From Acidobacteriota bacterium (GTDB lineage: Bacteria > Acidobacteriota > Terriglobia > Terriglobales > Acidobacteriaceae), in NCBI GenBank assembly GCA_003224755.1, contig QHZR01000109.1, positions 392-50,921 of the forward strand: 50,530 bases of DNA. Direction: 5' to 3'. Shown in pieces: positions 27,137 through 36,142 of this stretch; position 1 is the first letter of the stretch; every line of letters begins with the position of its first letter. The notes beneath the pieces were generated by a model. It searched no databases and was not told the DNA's origin. It worked only from the letters and a program-made list of their open reading frames with translations. A program made the translations under genes and the position numbers.

Positions 27137-28043
27137 TCACGGAGTGGTGTTTCCCGGGACGAATTGCTGATTTGCAGCGGTGCCCTGGTGAATTAACGAG
27201 GGGAACACGTCCTTTGTCGAGGCGCCGCTGACCCTGCCATCCGATGAGAGAGTGACTGTTCTTTCCTGCAGCACTGGGCGCTTAGTAAGAAGTTTGAACT
27301 TGGGAAGGAGCTGGTAACCAATCTTTTCCAAAGTTTCGACTTTTACCTCAAGCCCGATGCTACCTTTTTCGCTTTGGCCTTCAGCTCGGGCCGCGGTTTC
27401 AGCGCTGAGAAATCCGACCACCAAGAATCGAACCGCTTGGGAGCTTTTCCATCCGGATAGGACGAATAAAAATCAGATTCCGCCTCGTGCTTTAAGTTCA
27501 TCAAGCCGGTCACGACGGTGTGATGGGGCCCATCCTCCACATCATCAGGGCCAAACCGCAATGTAAAGTACAGAGTCCCCAAGTCCTCGGCGGCCAGTTC
27601 ATCCTCGATCCACAGATGCGCATCTTTCACCATGCGGTCGAACTCCGCATCCGAATCTTCGAAGCCTGAGAGACGATAGGCATCGCCAGTTGAGCGAACA
27701 ACCGCAACATACCAACGAGGATCTGCGTCAACGACTACGCTGCAACCCTTTGCGCCCGCGGTGGTGGGTTCACAACCAGCTTCGCTAACTTCAAACAAGT
27801 AGATAGCCTTCGAAATGCGGCCGTTTACCATTGCTTGGTGGTCAAATAAGCTTCCCTCAAACTCTTCGCGACGCGAACTTACAAGTTACTCAAAGCAGTC
27901 CATTTCCCGCCGTTTTTAATAGCAAGAACAGCATGCGGCCGAGCTTCCTCGTCGGTCAGGTCAGATGCTAAAGCACAAACCGAAAGCACTGCGAACGCGG
28001 AGATATTGCGTATTAGTTTAAAAATGGAGACCTCTTTACGCAC
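27137..28043 (-). pseudogene. Secreted protein of unknown function, disrupted by two frameshifts
   Basis: Three consecutive frames join into one plausible protein. It begins at GTG 28043 with a signal peptide (FKLIRNISAFAVLSVCALAS), followed by LTDEEARPHAVLAIKNGGKW, and stops at TAA just after LSNL. Adding one G there lets it continue as VSSRREEFEGSLFDHQAMVN into the 162-residue frame (27343-27831). That frame ends in a run of five A (…KAKAKK), and adding one A connects to GSIGLEVKVETLEKIGYQLL and the 95-residue frame, which ends at 27137. The total would be about 300 residues with two cysteines but no known domain. The start overlaps the acnA stop by 8 bp. Two independent proteins cannot be excluded, but the signal peptide and the frame joins favour one broken gene. 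Confidence 0.6.
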
Positions 28044-30723
28044 CCACTGTTTCCCGACTTCCCGCCATCAACTGCCTCAGCACGTACTGCAGAATCCCGC
28101 CGTTCGCGTAGTACAAAGCTTCTTGCGGCGTATCAATCCGGACGAGGGCCTTGAATTCTTTCACTCCGCCGGCAGCGGTCGCGTGCACTTTCAGATGCTG
28201 CCCCGAGGCAAATTTATCGGTCAACTCACGAATGCCGCCGATCTCGAAAACTTCATCGCCCGTGAGTCCGAGCGAGTGCGCGGTCTCTCCGGATACGAAC
28301 TGCAGAGGCAGAATACCCATCCCCACCAGATTCGAGCGGTGAATTCTCTCATAACTTTCCGCAATTACGGCATGAACCCCCAGCAATTTAGGCCCTTTGG
28401 CCGCCCAGTCACGCGAGGAGCCTGAGCCATATTCTTTACCGGCAAGGATCACCAGCGGCACGCCTTCGGCAAGATACTTTTCGGAAGCTTCGAAGATGGT
28501 CATCTCGGCACCGTCGGGCAAGTGCCTGGTGAATCCGCCTTCGAGGTTTGGAACCATCTTGTTCCGCAGTCGCACATTAGCAAACGTCCCGCGCACCATT
28601 ACTTTGTGATTGCCGCGGCGCGATCCGTAGGAATTAAACTCTGCCGGCTTCACGCCGTGTTCCTGCAGATATTTACCGGCCGGGCTGTCTCTCTTGATGG
28701 AACCCGCAGGCGAAACGTGGTCGGTGGTCACGCTGTCCCCGAGGATGGCAAGCGTGCGCGCATTCTTGATATCAGCAACGAGACTCGGTTTCACTGGCAT
28801 ATCGTCGAAATATGGCGCGCGCTGGATGTAGGTTGAGTCACCCTCCCAGGCGTAGGTATCGCCTTTGGGCACCCGCAGAGACTGCCAGTGCTCGTCTCCG
28901 GCATAGACTTCTCCGTAGCTCTTGCGGAACATGTCGGAAGAGATCGAGTGCTGCACGGCTTCATCCACTTCGTGCTGGGATGGCCAAATGTCCGCGAGAT
29001 AGACGGGTTCGCCATCTTTGCCGGTTCCAAGGGCGTCTTTGCGCAAATCCACATCCACGCGGCCAGCCAGCGCAAACGCCACGACCAGTGGCGGCGACAT
29101 CAGATAATTGGCGCGCACATCGGGATTGATTCGCCCTTCAAAATTTCTGTTCCCGGAGAGCACCGAAGCCACGACCAGGTTCTTGCGGTCCACTTCCTTT
29201 GAGACTTCTTCCGGCAATGGTCCCGAGTTTCCGATACAAGTGGTGCAGCCGTAGCCCACGATGTGAAATTTTAGTTTCTCGAGATACTGCGTGAGGCCGG
29301 CATTCTCGAGATAGTCGCGAACAACTTTCGATCCTGGCGCAAGCGATGTCTTTACCCAATCCGGCACTTCGAGACCGCGCTCAACAGCCTTCTTCGCTAA
29401 AAGACCCGCGGCCAGCATGACCGACGGATTTGAAGTGTTGGTACAGCTGGTGATCGCGGCAATTACCACGCTGCCGTGTTTCAAATGCCCGTTGCCGGAT
29501 GCTGCGACTTCGCCCTTGCCTGGCCTGATCAACGATGGCAGTGCCTTCTCGAACGAATCTTTCGCGTTCGAGAGCGCCACCCGGTCCTGCGGACGTTTCG
29601 GGCCGGCCAGACTCGGTTCGACGCTCGCCAGATCGAGCGCCAGCAGCTCAGCGTATTCCGCTTCCGGCGTGTTCGCGTCGTGAAACAGCCCTTGCTCGCG
29701 GCAATACGCTTCGACCAGTGCAATCTGATCTTCGGAGCGGCCGGTGAGGCGGAGATAAGTCAGCGTCTCGCGATCAATCGGGAAGATTCCACACGTCGCC
29801 CCATACTCTGGCGACATGTTTCCAATCGTCGCGCGATCGGCAAGCGGCAAGTCCCGCAGTCCCGGCCCAAAATATTCGACGAACTTGCCGACTACCCCGT
29901 GCTTGCGCAGCATTTCCGTGATAGTCAGCACGAGGTCGGTGGCAGTAGCCCCTTCGCGCAATCTTCCACTCAACTTTACGCCGACAACTTGTGGAATCAG
30001 CATGGAAACCGGCTGGCCCAGCATCGCTGCTTCAGCCTCAATTCCGCCAACACCCCAGCCCAATACGCCGAGCCCATTGATCATCGTGGTGTGTGAATCC
30101 GTGCCGACGAGCGTGTCAGGGTAAGCCGTGCGTTTTCCATCCACTTCCTTCACGAAAATAACGCGTGCCAGAAATTCCAGATTCACCTGGTGAACGATTC
30201 CGGTGTCGGGCGGCACAATTGCCAAATTGCGGAAAGCCATCTGTCCCCAGCGGAGGAACGCATAACGCTCACGGTTGCGCAGAAATTCCAATTCAGCATT
30301 GAGCGCAAAAGCTTGCGGTTTGCCGAACTCGTCCACTTGGACCGAATGGTCAATCACCAGCTCCGCAGGCTGTAGCGGATTGATCAATGCGGGGTCGCCG
30401 CCAAGCACCTTCATTGCGTCACGCATCGCAGCAAGGTCCACCAGGGCAGGAACGCCGGTGAAATCCTGCATCAGTACGCGGCTCGGCGCAAACGCAATTT
30501 CCTTTTCGGATTTAGTTTTGCCATTCCATGACGCTAATGCACAAATATCCTCGGCTTTCACATTGCGGCCATCTTCGCTGCGCAGCAGGTTCTCCAGCAG
30601 AATGCGGAGCGAAAATGGCAAATGCTTCGTCGAAATGCCTTGTTTGTCGAGGGCGTTGAGGCGGTAGATTTCGTAGCTCTTGCCGCCAACGTTCAACGTG
30701 GAGCGAGAATGAAAGCTATCCAT
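28036..30723 (-). CDS. acnA: Aconitate hydratase A
   Basis: About 895 residues, normal for AcnA, which isomerises citrate to isocitrate in the TCA cycle. The [4Fe-4S] ligands are in [13 protein letters not shown] and [13 protein letters not shown]. Other landmarks are [39 protein letters not shown] and the swivel domain [15 protein letters not shown], then [14 protein letters not shown] and [15 protein letters not shown]. The ATG at 30723 is favoured because AGGAAGG lies eight bases before it, while the GTG two codons earlier is closer to that site. The long frame is completely intact. It lies downstream of uspA on the same strand, about 165 bp away. Confidence 0.97.
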   Translation of the reverse strand: MDSFHSRSTLNVGGKSYEIYRLNALDKQGISTKHLPFSLRILLENLLRSEDGRNVKAEDICALASWNGKTKSEKEIAFAPSRVLMQDFTGVPALVDLAAMRDAMKVLGGDPALINPLQPAELVIDHSVQVDEFGKPQAFALNAELEFLRNRERYAFLRWGQMAFRNLAIVPPDTGIVHQVNLEFLARVIFVKEVDGKRTAYPDTLVGTDSHTTMINGLGVLGWGVGGIEAEAAMLGQPVSMLIPQVVGVKLSGRLREGATATDLVLTITEMLRKHGVVGKFVEYFGPGLRDLPLADRATIGNMSPEYGATCGIFPIDRETLTYLRLTGRSEDQIALVEAYCREQGLFHDANTPEAEYAELLALDLASVEPSLAGPKRPQDRVALSNAKDSFEKALPSLIRPGKGEVAASGNGHLKHGSVVIAAITSCTNTSNPSVMLAAGLLAKKAVERGLEVPDWVKTSLAPGSKVVRDYLENAGLTQYLEKLKFHIVGYGCTTCIGNSGPLPEEVSKEVDRKNLVVASVLSGNRNFEGRINPDVRANYLMSPPLVVAFALAGRVDVDLRKDALGTGKDGEPVYLADIWPSQHEVDEAVQHSISSDMFRKSYGEVYAGDEHWQSLRVPKGDTYAWEGDSTYIQRAPYFDDMPVKPSLVADIKNARTLAILGDSVTTDHVSPAGSIKRDSPAGKYLQEHGVKPAEFNSYGSRRGNHKVMVRGTFANVRLRNKMVPNLEGGFTRHLPDGAEMTIFEASEKYLAEGVPLVILAGKEYGSGSSRDWAAKGPKLLGVHAVIAESYERIHRSNLVGMGILPLQFVSGETAHSLGLTGDEVFEIGGIRELTDKFASGQHLKVHATAAGGVKEFKALVRIDTPQEALYYANGGILQYVLRQLMAGSRETVGA

Positions 30724-30888
30724 ATGCACAGCCTTCCTGATGAGTTCTCTATCGGGAGATCAACCAACTAGTTTAGTCGTTTGGGAGGGAGTTTGCGTGG
30801 AGACAGCACTTGACAATTGGCATCTGGCGACCTGCCATCCGGCCCGCAATATTGATTTGGCCGAGTGCTAAATGCCAAGCGCCAACGG

Positions 30889-31305
30889 CTACTTCGCCCG
30901 CAGCAATAGTACTGGCACGCTGATACTGTGCTGCACGCGGCTGGCTGTGGTGCCGAGGAAAAGGTCAGCCAGAAAGCGATGCCCGTGCGTGCTCATAGCA
31001 ACCAGGTCGCATCCTTTCTGTTTGACCCACTTGACGATTTCACTCACCGGATCGCCGTATGCCATTTCTGCTTCGGCAGAAATGCCCGCAGCCTGAAATT
31101 CGGCGCGGACCTTGGCTAAATATGCTGCGTCTTCCAGAATTTCGCGGCTGACCGCGTCTGGACCGTAAGTCCTCGCTGCCCAGCCATTCGCGACGTGGAG
31201 CACCACGACTTTGCTGTCCGCTAACGTCGCCAAGGGCTTAACGTGCTCAATAATCGCCCGATCAGTGGACGTGCCGTCCAGAGTCACAAGAATCGTCTTG
31301 TACAT
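30889..31305 (-). CDS. Universal stress protein (UspA fold)
   Basis: About 138 residues. The fold markers are YKTILVTLDGTSTDRAIIEH, VVVLHVANG and GDPVSEIVKWVKQKGCDLVA, then MSTHGHRFLADLFLGTTASR and a terminal VPVLLLRAK. The ATP-binding consensus GxxGx9G(S/T) is incomplete: the second glycine of GHRF is missing, so nucleotide binding is doubtful. The second ATG (31305) has better spacing from AGGGAG than the first. It follows mntH on the same strand, and Nramp/UspA pairs suggest a link to metal or stress response, although a repeat hairpin lies between them. Confidence 0.9.
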   Translation of the reverse strand: MYKTILVTLDGTSTDRAIIEHVKPLATLADSKVVVLHVANGWAARTYGPDAVSREILEDAAYLAKVRAEFQAAGISAEAEMAYGDPVSEIVKWVKQKGCDLVAMSTHGHRFLADLFLGTTASRVQHSISVPVLLLRAK

Positions 31306-31339
31306 GTTCATTACTCCCTGCGGCGAAGAGTCTTATGTC

Positions 31340-31364
31340 GGACAGGCGAGCCGCCTGTCCCACA
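31340..31364. repeat. REP-like palindrome, solo copy
   Basis: GGACAGGCG-AGC-CGCCTGTCC is a perfect 9-bp stem with a 3-base loop, followed by CACA. It matches the right arm of the larger composite repeat at 49463-49487 in 23 of 25 bases. It lies between mntH and uspA and could also stabilise or end the mntH transcript. Confidence 0.7.
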
Positions 31365-31371
31365 TGTTCGG

Positions 31372-32790
31372 TTAGTCCCCCATAATCACGTGCCACGCCG
31401 ATCGAACTGAATCAGGTAAACCCCAGATATCCAATGCCGCTATCAACGCGGCGCTGCCCCAGCCGGTAGTCATGAGAAACCAACCATTTTTCCAGATGCC
31501 CATCTTTTCTCGTGAACTGGTAAAATGCAGCAACGGAAACATGGCGAATGGAAGCTGCAGAGCCAGCACGACCTGGCTCAAGGTCAGTAGATCATTCACA
31601 CTGGCATCGCCGCGAACACCGATCACAAGGACAGCGGGAATGATGGCCAGTGCCCGCGTAATGAGCCGTCGCAGCCACGGCTGGATTCGCCAGTGCATGA
31701 ATCCTTCCATCACTACTTGCCCCGCGAGCGTGCCGGTAATCGTGCTGCTCTGACCGCTTGCCAGCAAAGCAATGACGAACAGGGTGCTTGCCAGTGTGGT
31801 TCCCAGCAATGGAGCGAGCGTCAAATAGGCAATGCGAATCCAGTCGCTGTTCGCGCCAAAGCTGACCACCCCTCCACCGGCAACACTCACGCTTCTTTTG
31901 CCATAGAAGACCGTCGCGGCCAGCACGAGAATCGCAGCGTTGACCAGAAACGCGACTGTCAGCGCCGTGCCTGAGTCGATGGTGTTGAAGCGGATGGCGC
32001 TGCGAATGGAACCTTCGTCCTTCTGCAGCTTGCGGCTTTGCACCAGCGCCGAATGCAGGTACAAATTGTGAGGCATCACGGTGGCGCCAATAATTCCGAT
32101 CGCGACATAGATCATTCCCGCGTGTCGAAAATTCGGCGTGATTAGCCCTTTGCCCATCTCCAGAAAATTCGGGTGGGTCTGCGGAAGAACGAATATTTCT
32201 AGCCAGTAGCAAACGGCTATGGTCGCGATCAGTAGCACGACCACGGCCTCGATTGTGCGCATGCCAAAGCGCTGCAAGGTCAGAAGCAGCAGCACATCGA
32301 GTCCGGTGATGATCACCGCCCAGAACAGCGGAATGTGGAACATCAGATTCAGTGCGACAGCGCTTCCAAGAACTTCTGCCAGATCGCAAGCTCCGATCGC
32401 CAGTTCGCAGAGCAGCCAGTTTGGCCAGCGCGTCCAGCCGGGATACCAGTCCCGGCAACATTGAGCCAGATCTTTCCCAGTGACTACGCCCAGCCGGGCG
32501 GAGATGACTTGCATGAAGATCGCCATCAGACTGGCCAGCCCGACGACCCAGAGCAGTCCGTACTTGAATTGCGCTCCGGCTGCGAGGTCAGTGCCCCAGT
32601 TGCCCGGATCCATGTAACCGACGCTGACCAAAATGGCAGGCCCGATGAACGCGCGCCATTGCTGCCAGAATCCGGCTTGATGATGCGGCACTTCGACGGT
32701 GCCGTGTATGCCCTCGAGCGAAACGTGGACGGGGGTTGTATCTTCCAACTCCATGGCGTGTTGCTTGCGATCTGCCAAAGGCTCATCCAT
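31372..32790 (-). CDS. mntH: Nramp-type divalent metal transporter
   Basis: A 472-residue inner-membrane symporter for Mn(II)/Fe(II) with protons, with eleven spans expected. After a hydrophilic head of about 45 residues comes TM1 with the metal motif VGYMDPGNWGTDLAAG (Asp and Asn ligands). TM6 has the second motif IIGATVMPHNLYLHSALV (Met-Pro-His). Spans such as GLDVLLLLTLQRFGMRTIEA are typical. The frame is intact. The 238-bp gap upstream has no recognisable manganese riboswitch. The downstream uspA suggests an acidobacterial Nramp/Usp module. Confidence 0.93.
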   Translation of the reverse strand: MDEPLADRKQHAMELEDTTPVHVSLEGIHGTVEVPHHQAGFWQQWRAFIGPAILVSVGYMDPGNWGTDLAAGAQFKYGLLWVVGLASLMAIFMQVISARLGVVTGKDLAQCCRDWYPGWTRWPNWLLCELAIGACDLAEVLGSAVALNLMFHIPLFWAVIITGLDVLLLLTLQRFGMRTIEAVVVLLIATIAVCYWLEIFVLPQTHPNFLEMGKGLITPNFRHAGMIYVAIGIIGATVMPHNLYLHSALVQSRKLQKDEGSIRSAIRFNTIDSGTALTVAFLVNAAILVLAATVFYGKRSVSVAGGGVVSFGANSDWIRIAYLTLAPLLGTTLASTLFVIALLASGQSSTITGTLAGQVVMEGFMHWRIQPWLRRLITRALAIIPAVLVIGVRGDASVNDLLTLSQVVLALQLPFAMFPLLHFTSSREKMGIWKNGWFLMTTGWGSAALIAALDIWGLPDSVRSAWHVIMGD

Positions 32791-33028
32791 CCCGAAGACC
32801 TATCTTACTCAACTGGGGCAAATCCGCAGACGGTACGGAGAACAGATGTGGCTGGGGATCCGCCTTCCGCATACCCGTGACTCTGTATCGCAGTAAGGCT
32901 AAAAAATTACCTGGATCACTGAAGACTTTTCCTACACATCGAAATCTAACCTGTAGGAGCAACTCCGTATGCTCTTGCGGTGTTCCAATCGTTAGAGAGA
33001 TCCGAAACCGTCGCGCCACGCAGGAGAG

Positions 33029-33172
33029 ATGATGGAACCGGCTGTCAATACTGATGTGCGTCAATTGTGTAAGGAGGTTGCAGAAGAGACAAACCCTGAA
33101 CGCACGAAGGTCCTTCTGGACGAACTGCTTGAGTTGCTTGACGAACGCCAGCTATTGGCCTCGCTACTCTGA
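33029..33172 (+). CDS. Very small protein of unknown function (47 residues)
   Basis: A 47-codon frame: MMEPAVNTDVRQLCKEVAEE, then a leucine-rich helix (KVLLDELLELLDERQLLASL). AGGAG lies 2 and 5 bases before the tandem ATG codons, so the second ATG (33032) is the likely start. The two-helix acidic composition resembles short acidobacterial proteins often found before housekeeping genes. The gap to purD is about 90 bp. No function is known. Confidence 0.55.
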   Translation: MMEPAVNTDVRQLCKEVAEETNPERTKVLLDELLELLDERQLLASLL

Positions 33173-33262
33173 GAGTTCCCCCTCGCAGGTCACCACTCGT
33201 AATCAGTGCGCCTTTGCCGTTTGACACAGATTTCCTTCTGCCCCTACCCTTGTGTCTCCGGA

Positions 33263-34534
33263 ATGAAAGTCCTCGTCATTGGAAGCGGCGGACGCGAGCA
33301 TGCCTTGGTGTGGAAGCTGCGCCAGTCTCCGCGCATTTCGAAAACTTATTGCGCACCCGGGAATGGCGGGATCAGCGGAGATGCTGAATGCGTTCCCGCC
33401 GACCTTAAAAGCGTGGAATCGCTTGTGGCGATCGCGAACCAACTCAAGCCCGACTTGACCGTCGTCGGCCCGGAACTGCCGCTGCAGATGGGAGTGGTGG
33501 ACGAATTTTCCCGTCGTGGCTGGCCGGTCTTCGGCCCAACCAAATCAGCCGCACAGCTCGAGTCGAGCAAGGCTTTCGCGAAGCAATTCTTGCAGCGTCA
33601 TCGCATTCCCACTGCCCACTATGCGATTTGCACTTCCAACTCCGAAGTCAAGCACGAGCTCTCGCGATTCAGCGCGCCGGTAGTGGTAAAAGCTGACGGG
33701 CTGGCCGCAGGCAAAGGCGTGGTGATCTGCAAGACGAAAGATGAAGCGGCGATTGCTGCTGGTGAAATGCTTTCCGGAAAAATGGTCGGCGAAGCGGGAG
33801 CGCGTGTGGTGATCGAAGAATGTTTGCAAGGTGACGAGCTTTCATTCCTGGTGCTCAGCGACGGCGAGCGCGTTTCTCCTCTGGTGGCCGCTCAGGACCA
33901 CAAGCGCGTCGGTGATGGCGATACCGGCCCTAACACTGGCGGCATGGGCGCGTATTCGTTTCCAGGGCTTCTCGATGAACAGATGACCCAGTGGTTGCTG
34001 CAACACGTGGCGCGTCCGACAGTCGAGGGCATGAAAGCCGAGGGAATGGAGTACAAAGGAATTCTGTACTGCGGACTGATGATGGCGGCACGCGGCCCTA
34101 TGGTGCTCGAATTCAATTGCCGATTCGGCGATCCGGAGACACAGCCGATCCTTATGCGCATGGAAAGCGATTTGGTTGAAGCTATGGAGGCTTCGATTGA
34201 AGGCCGCGTCAGTGACGGCGATTTCCGTTGGTCACAAGACGCAGCGGTGTGCGTGGTGATGGCCTCAGGCGGATATCCAGGCACGATCGAGGTGGGAAAG
34301 AAGATCGCCGGCATTGAGAATGCCGATGCACTGGAGGGCGTGAAAGTCTTTCACGCAGGTACAACAGCTCGCGATAATGCGTATTACTCCGCTGGCGGCA
34401 GAGTACTGGGAGTGACCGCGCGGGCCGCAGATCTGAAATCAGCCGTGGATCGTGCTTACGAAGCTGTCGGCAAAATCCAGTTCGACGGCGCGCATTACCG
34501 CAAAGACGTCGCGGCGAGGGCACGGAAGAAGTAG
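33263..34534 (+). CDS. purD: Phosphoribosylamine-glycine ligase
   Basis: About 423 residues from ATG 33263 (MKVLVIGSGGREHALVWKLR); the longer frame adds a non-conserved head. The ATP-grasp enzyme joins glycine to phosphoribosylamine in purine synthesis. Motifs are GPELPLQMGVVDEF, SSKAFAKQFLQRHRIPTA, VVKADGLAAGKGVVIC, EECLQGDELSFLVLSDG, GDGDTGPNTGGMGAYS and the metal site LEFNCRFGDPETQ. The tail HAGTTARDNAYYSAGGRVLG is standard. It is followed by purE 78 bp downstream with a low-complexity repeat between, and the two are probably co-regulated. Confidence 0.97.
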   Translation: MKVLVIGSGGREHALVWKLRQSPRISKTYCAPGNGGISGDAECVPADLKSVESLVAIANQLKPDLTVVGPELPLQMGVVDEFSRRGWPVFGPTKSAAQLESSKAFAKQFLQRHRIPTAHYAICTSNSEVKHELSRFSAPVVVKADGLAAGKGVVICKTKDEAAIAAGEMLSGKMVGEAGARVVIEECLQGDELSFLVLSDGERVSPLVAAQDHKRVGDGDTGPNTGGMGAYSFPGLLDEQMTQWLLQHVARPTVEGMKAEGMEYKGILYCGLMMAARGPMVLEFNCRFGDPETQPILMRMESDLVEAMEASIEGRVSDGDFRWSQDAAVCVVMASGGYPGTIEVGKKIAGIENADALEGVKVFHAGTTARDNAYYSAGGRVLGVTARAADLKSAVDRAYEAVGKIQFDGAHYRKDVAARARKK

Positions 34535-34552
34535 TAGTTCTTGACTTTTGCT

Positions 34553-34600
34553 CGTGAGCTCATAGCTCGCAAGCTAAAGGCTAAGAGCTAATAGCTCAAA
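34553..34600. repeat. Low-complexity AGCT-word intergenic repeat
   Basis: The gap between purD and purE is built from repeated GAGCT/AGCTC words: GAGCTCATAGCTC, GCAAGCTAAAGGC and GAGCTAATAGCTC. These can fold into short overlapping hairpins. Related word-like segments occur in other gaps of this window. Confidence 0.5.
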
Positions 34601-34612
34601 TGCGGAGAGTTC

Positions 34613-35113
34613 ATGAGCAAACCAGCAGTTTCCATCGTGATGGGAAGTGATTCCGACCTTGAAATCATGCGCGAGGCGGGGAAGGCCCTCGAAGGTTTCG
34701 GGATTGAATATGAGCTTGACGTTACGTCGGCGCACCGCTCTCCGGATCGGACTGCCGAATTTGCCCGCAGGGCCGCTGGGCGCGGAATTCGCATTATCAT
34801 TGCCGGCGCAGGCGGCGCAGCCCATCTTGCCGGAGTCATTGCGGCGCACACCACATTGCCCGTCATTGGAGTGCCGATTCCATCCACGTCGCTGAATGGG
34901 TTGGACTCGCTTCTCGCCACCGTGCAAATGCCCGCGGGCATTCCCGTCGCGACAGTTGCGATTGGCAAGCCAGGGGCGACAAATGCGGGAATTCTAGCCG
35001 CACAGATTCTTGGAATTGCTGATTCGATTATTACCCAGAAATTGGAAGCTCACAAAACAAAGCTGGCGCAAAGCGTGGAAGAGAAATCGAGAAAGCTGAG
35101 GGGAACCAGCTGA
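34613..35113 (+). CDS. purE: N5-carboxyaminoimidazole ribonucleotide mutase
   Basis: A 166-residue class I PurE that converts N5-CAIR to CAIR in purine synthesis. The active-site blocks are [15 protein letters not shown], the SAHRSPDRT loop with its catalytic histidine, [17 protein letters not shown] and [19 protein letters not shown], then [20 protein letters not shown] precedes the ATG. No purK partner lies in the window, although class I PurE depends on it, so purK must be elsewhere. It directly follows purD. Confidence 0.96.
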   Translation: MSKPAVSIVMGSDSDLEIMREAGKALEGFGIEYELDVTSAHRSPDRTAEFARRAAGRGIRIIIAGAGGAAHLAGVIAAHTTLPVIGVPIPSTSLNGLDSLLATVQMPAGIPVATVAIGKPGATNAGILAAQILGIADSIITQKLEAHKTKLAQSVEEKSRKLRGTS

Positions 35114-35221
35114 TTGCTTTTTTAGACCAGTATTCCTAACGAACAGCAGGTTCCTCGACTTGGGAATCATCCGCAGGCGAATGATTCCGCTACGCTCGGA
35201 ATGACAGTATCAGCAGAGGGG

Positions 35222-36097
35222 TTAATTCAGCTTCAATCCGCGCAAGTACTCCCTCATTGGTCCGCCCAGATCGTCACGTTTCAACGCAAATTCTATAGTC
35301 GCTTTCAGGAAGCCCAGCTTGTCTCCGGTATCGTGACGCTTACCTTCATAGACGTACGCGTACATTTTTTCCTGCTTCAAGAGGAGCTTCAACGCATCCG
35401 TCAGTTGCAGTTCTCCCCCGGCACCGGCTTGGATTTGTGTTAGGACATCGAAGACCGTAGGCGTCAAAATGTAGCGCCCGATAATCGCCAAATTTGAGGG
35501 TGCATCTTTCAAGGCAGGCTTCTCCACCATGTTGTACACCTGATACAAGCGTCCATTGCTGCTGGCGGCCTTTGCGTCGATCACTCCATAGGCCGAGATC
35601 GCCGGACCCTCCACAATTTGCGTGGCAATCACCGAGCACTGCTTCTCCTCAAAGACACGCATCATCTGCTTCAGTACCGGTTCTTCTGCGTCAATTACGT
35701 CGTCCGCCAGGAGGACGGCGAATGGTGCGTCGCCTACGAGTTCGCGCGCCGTCAACACTGCGTGTCCCAGACCCAACGCTTCTTTCTGGCGCACGTATGC
35801 GACATGGATCATGTCGGAAATCTGACGCACAACCTTGAGAAGGTCCTTCTTCCCCTTTTCCTCGAGAATGCGCTCCAGTTCGAAGCTATGGTCGAAGTGG
35901 TCTTCAATCGCGGTCTTGCCTCGGCCGGTGACCATAATGATCTGATTGCAACCGGCGGCCAGGGCCTCCTCCACGCCGTATTGAATAATCGGTTTATCCA
36001 CCAGCGGAAGCATTTCCTTGGGTTGGGCTTTGGTGGCGGGAAGAAAGCGTGTACCCAGTCCCGCAGCCGGAAAAACTGCTTTGCAAACTTTCATCAT
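35222..36097 (-). CDS. galU: UTP-glucose-1-phosphate uridylyltransferase
   Basis: A 291-residue enzyme that makes UDP-glucose, the donor for polysaccharides and glycolipids. The nucleotide loop is VFPAAGLGTRFLPATKAQPK, followed by EMLPLVDKPIIQYGVEEALA, the metal region FAVLLADDVIDAEEPVLKQM and the sugar site NMVEKPALKDAPSNLAIIGR, then LTDALKLLLKQEKMYAY and GDKLGFLKATIEFAL. Length is typical. It converges with purE and is 45 bp after the DUF885 protein gene on the same strand. It would feed the glycosyltransferases seen elsewhere in the window. Confidence 0.96.
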   Translation of the reverse strand: MMKVCKAVFPAAGLGTRFLPATKAQPKEMLPLVDKPIIQYGVEEALAAGCNQIIMVTGRGKTAIEDHFDHSFELERILEEKGKKDLLKVVRQISDMIHVAYVRQKEALGLGHAVLTARELVGDAPFAVLLADDVIDAEEPVLKQMMRVFEEKQCSVIATQIVEGPAISAYGVIDAKAASSNGRLYQVYNMVEKPALKDAPSNLAIIGRYILTPTVFDVLTQIQAGAGGELQLTDALKLLLKQEKMYAYVYEGKRHDTGDKLGFLKATIEFALKRDDLGGPMREYLRGLKLN

Positions 36098-36142
36098 CGG
36101 TTGCCTTCGCAGAAACTGAACTGCTTTCGATGCGGATTTCGG

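Noticed and set aside
29476-30096. A 206-residue plus-strand frame opposite acnA
   Set aside because: Antisense shadow of an intact aconitase; no start signal or motif of its own.
32791-33028. Possible manganese riboswitch upstream of mntH
   Set aside because: I looked for yybP-ykoY landmarks on the minus strand and found none.
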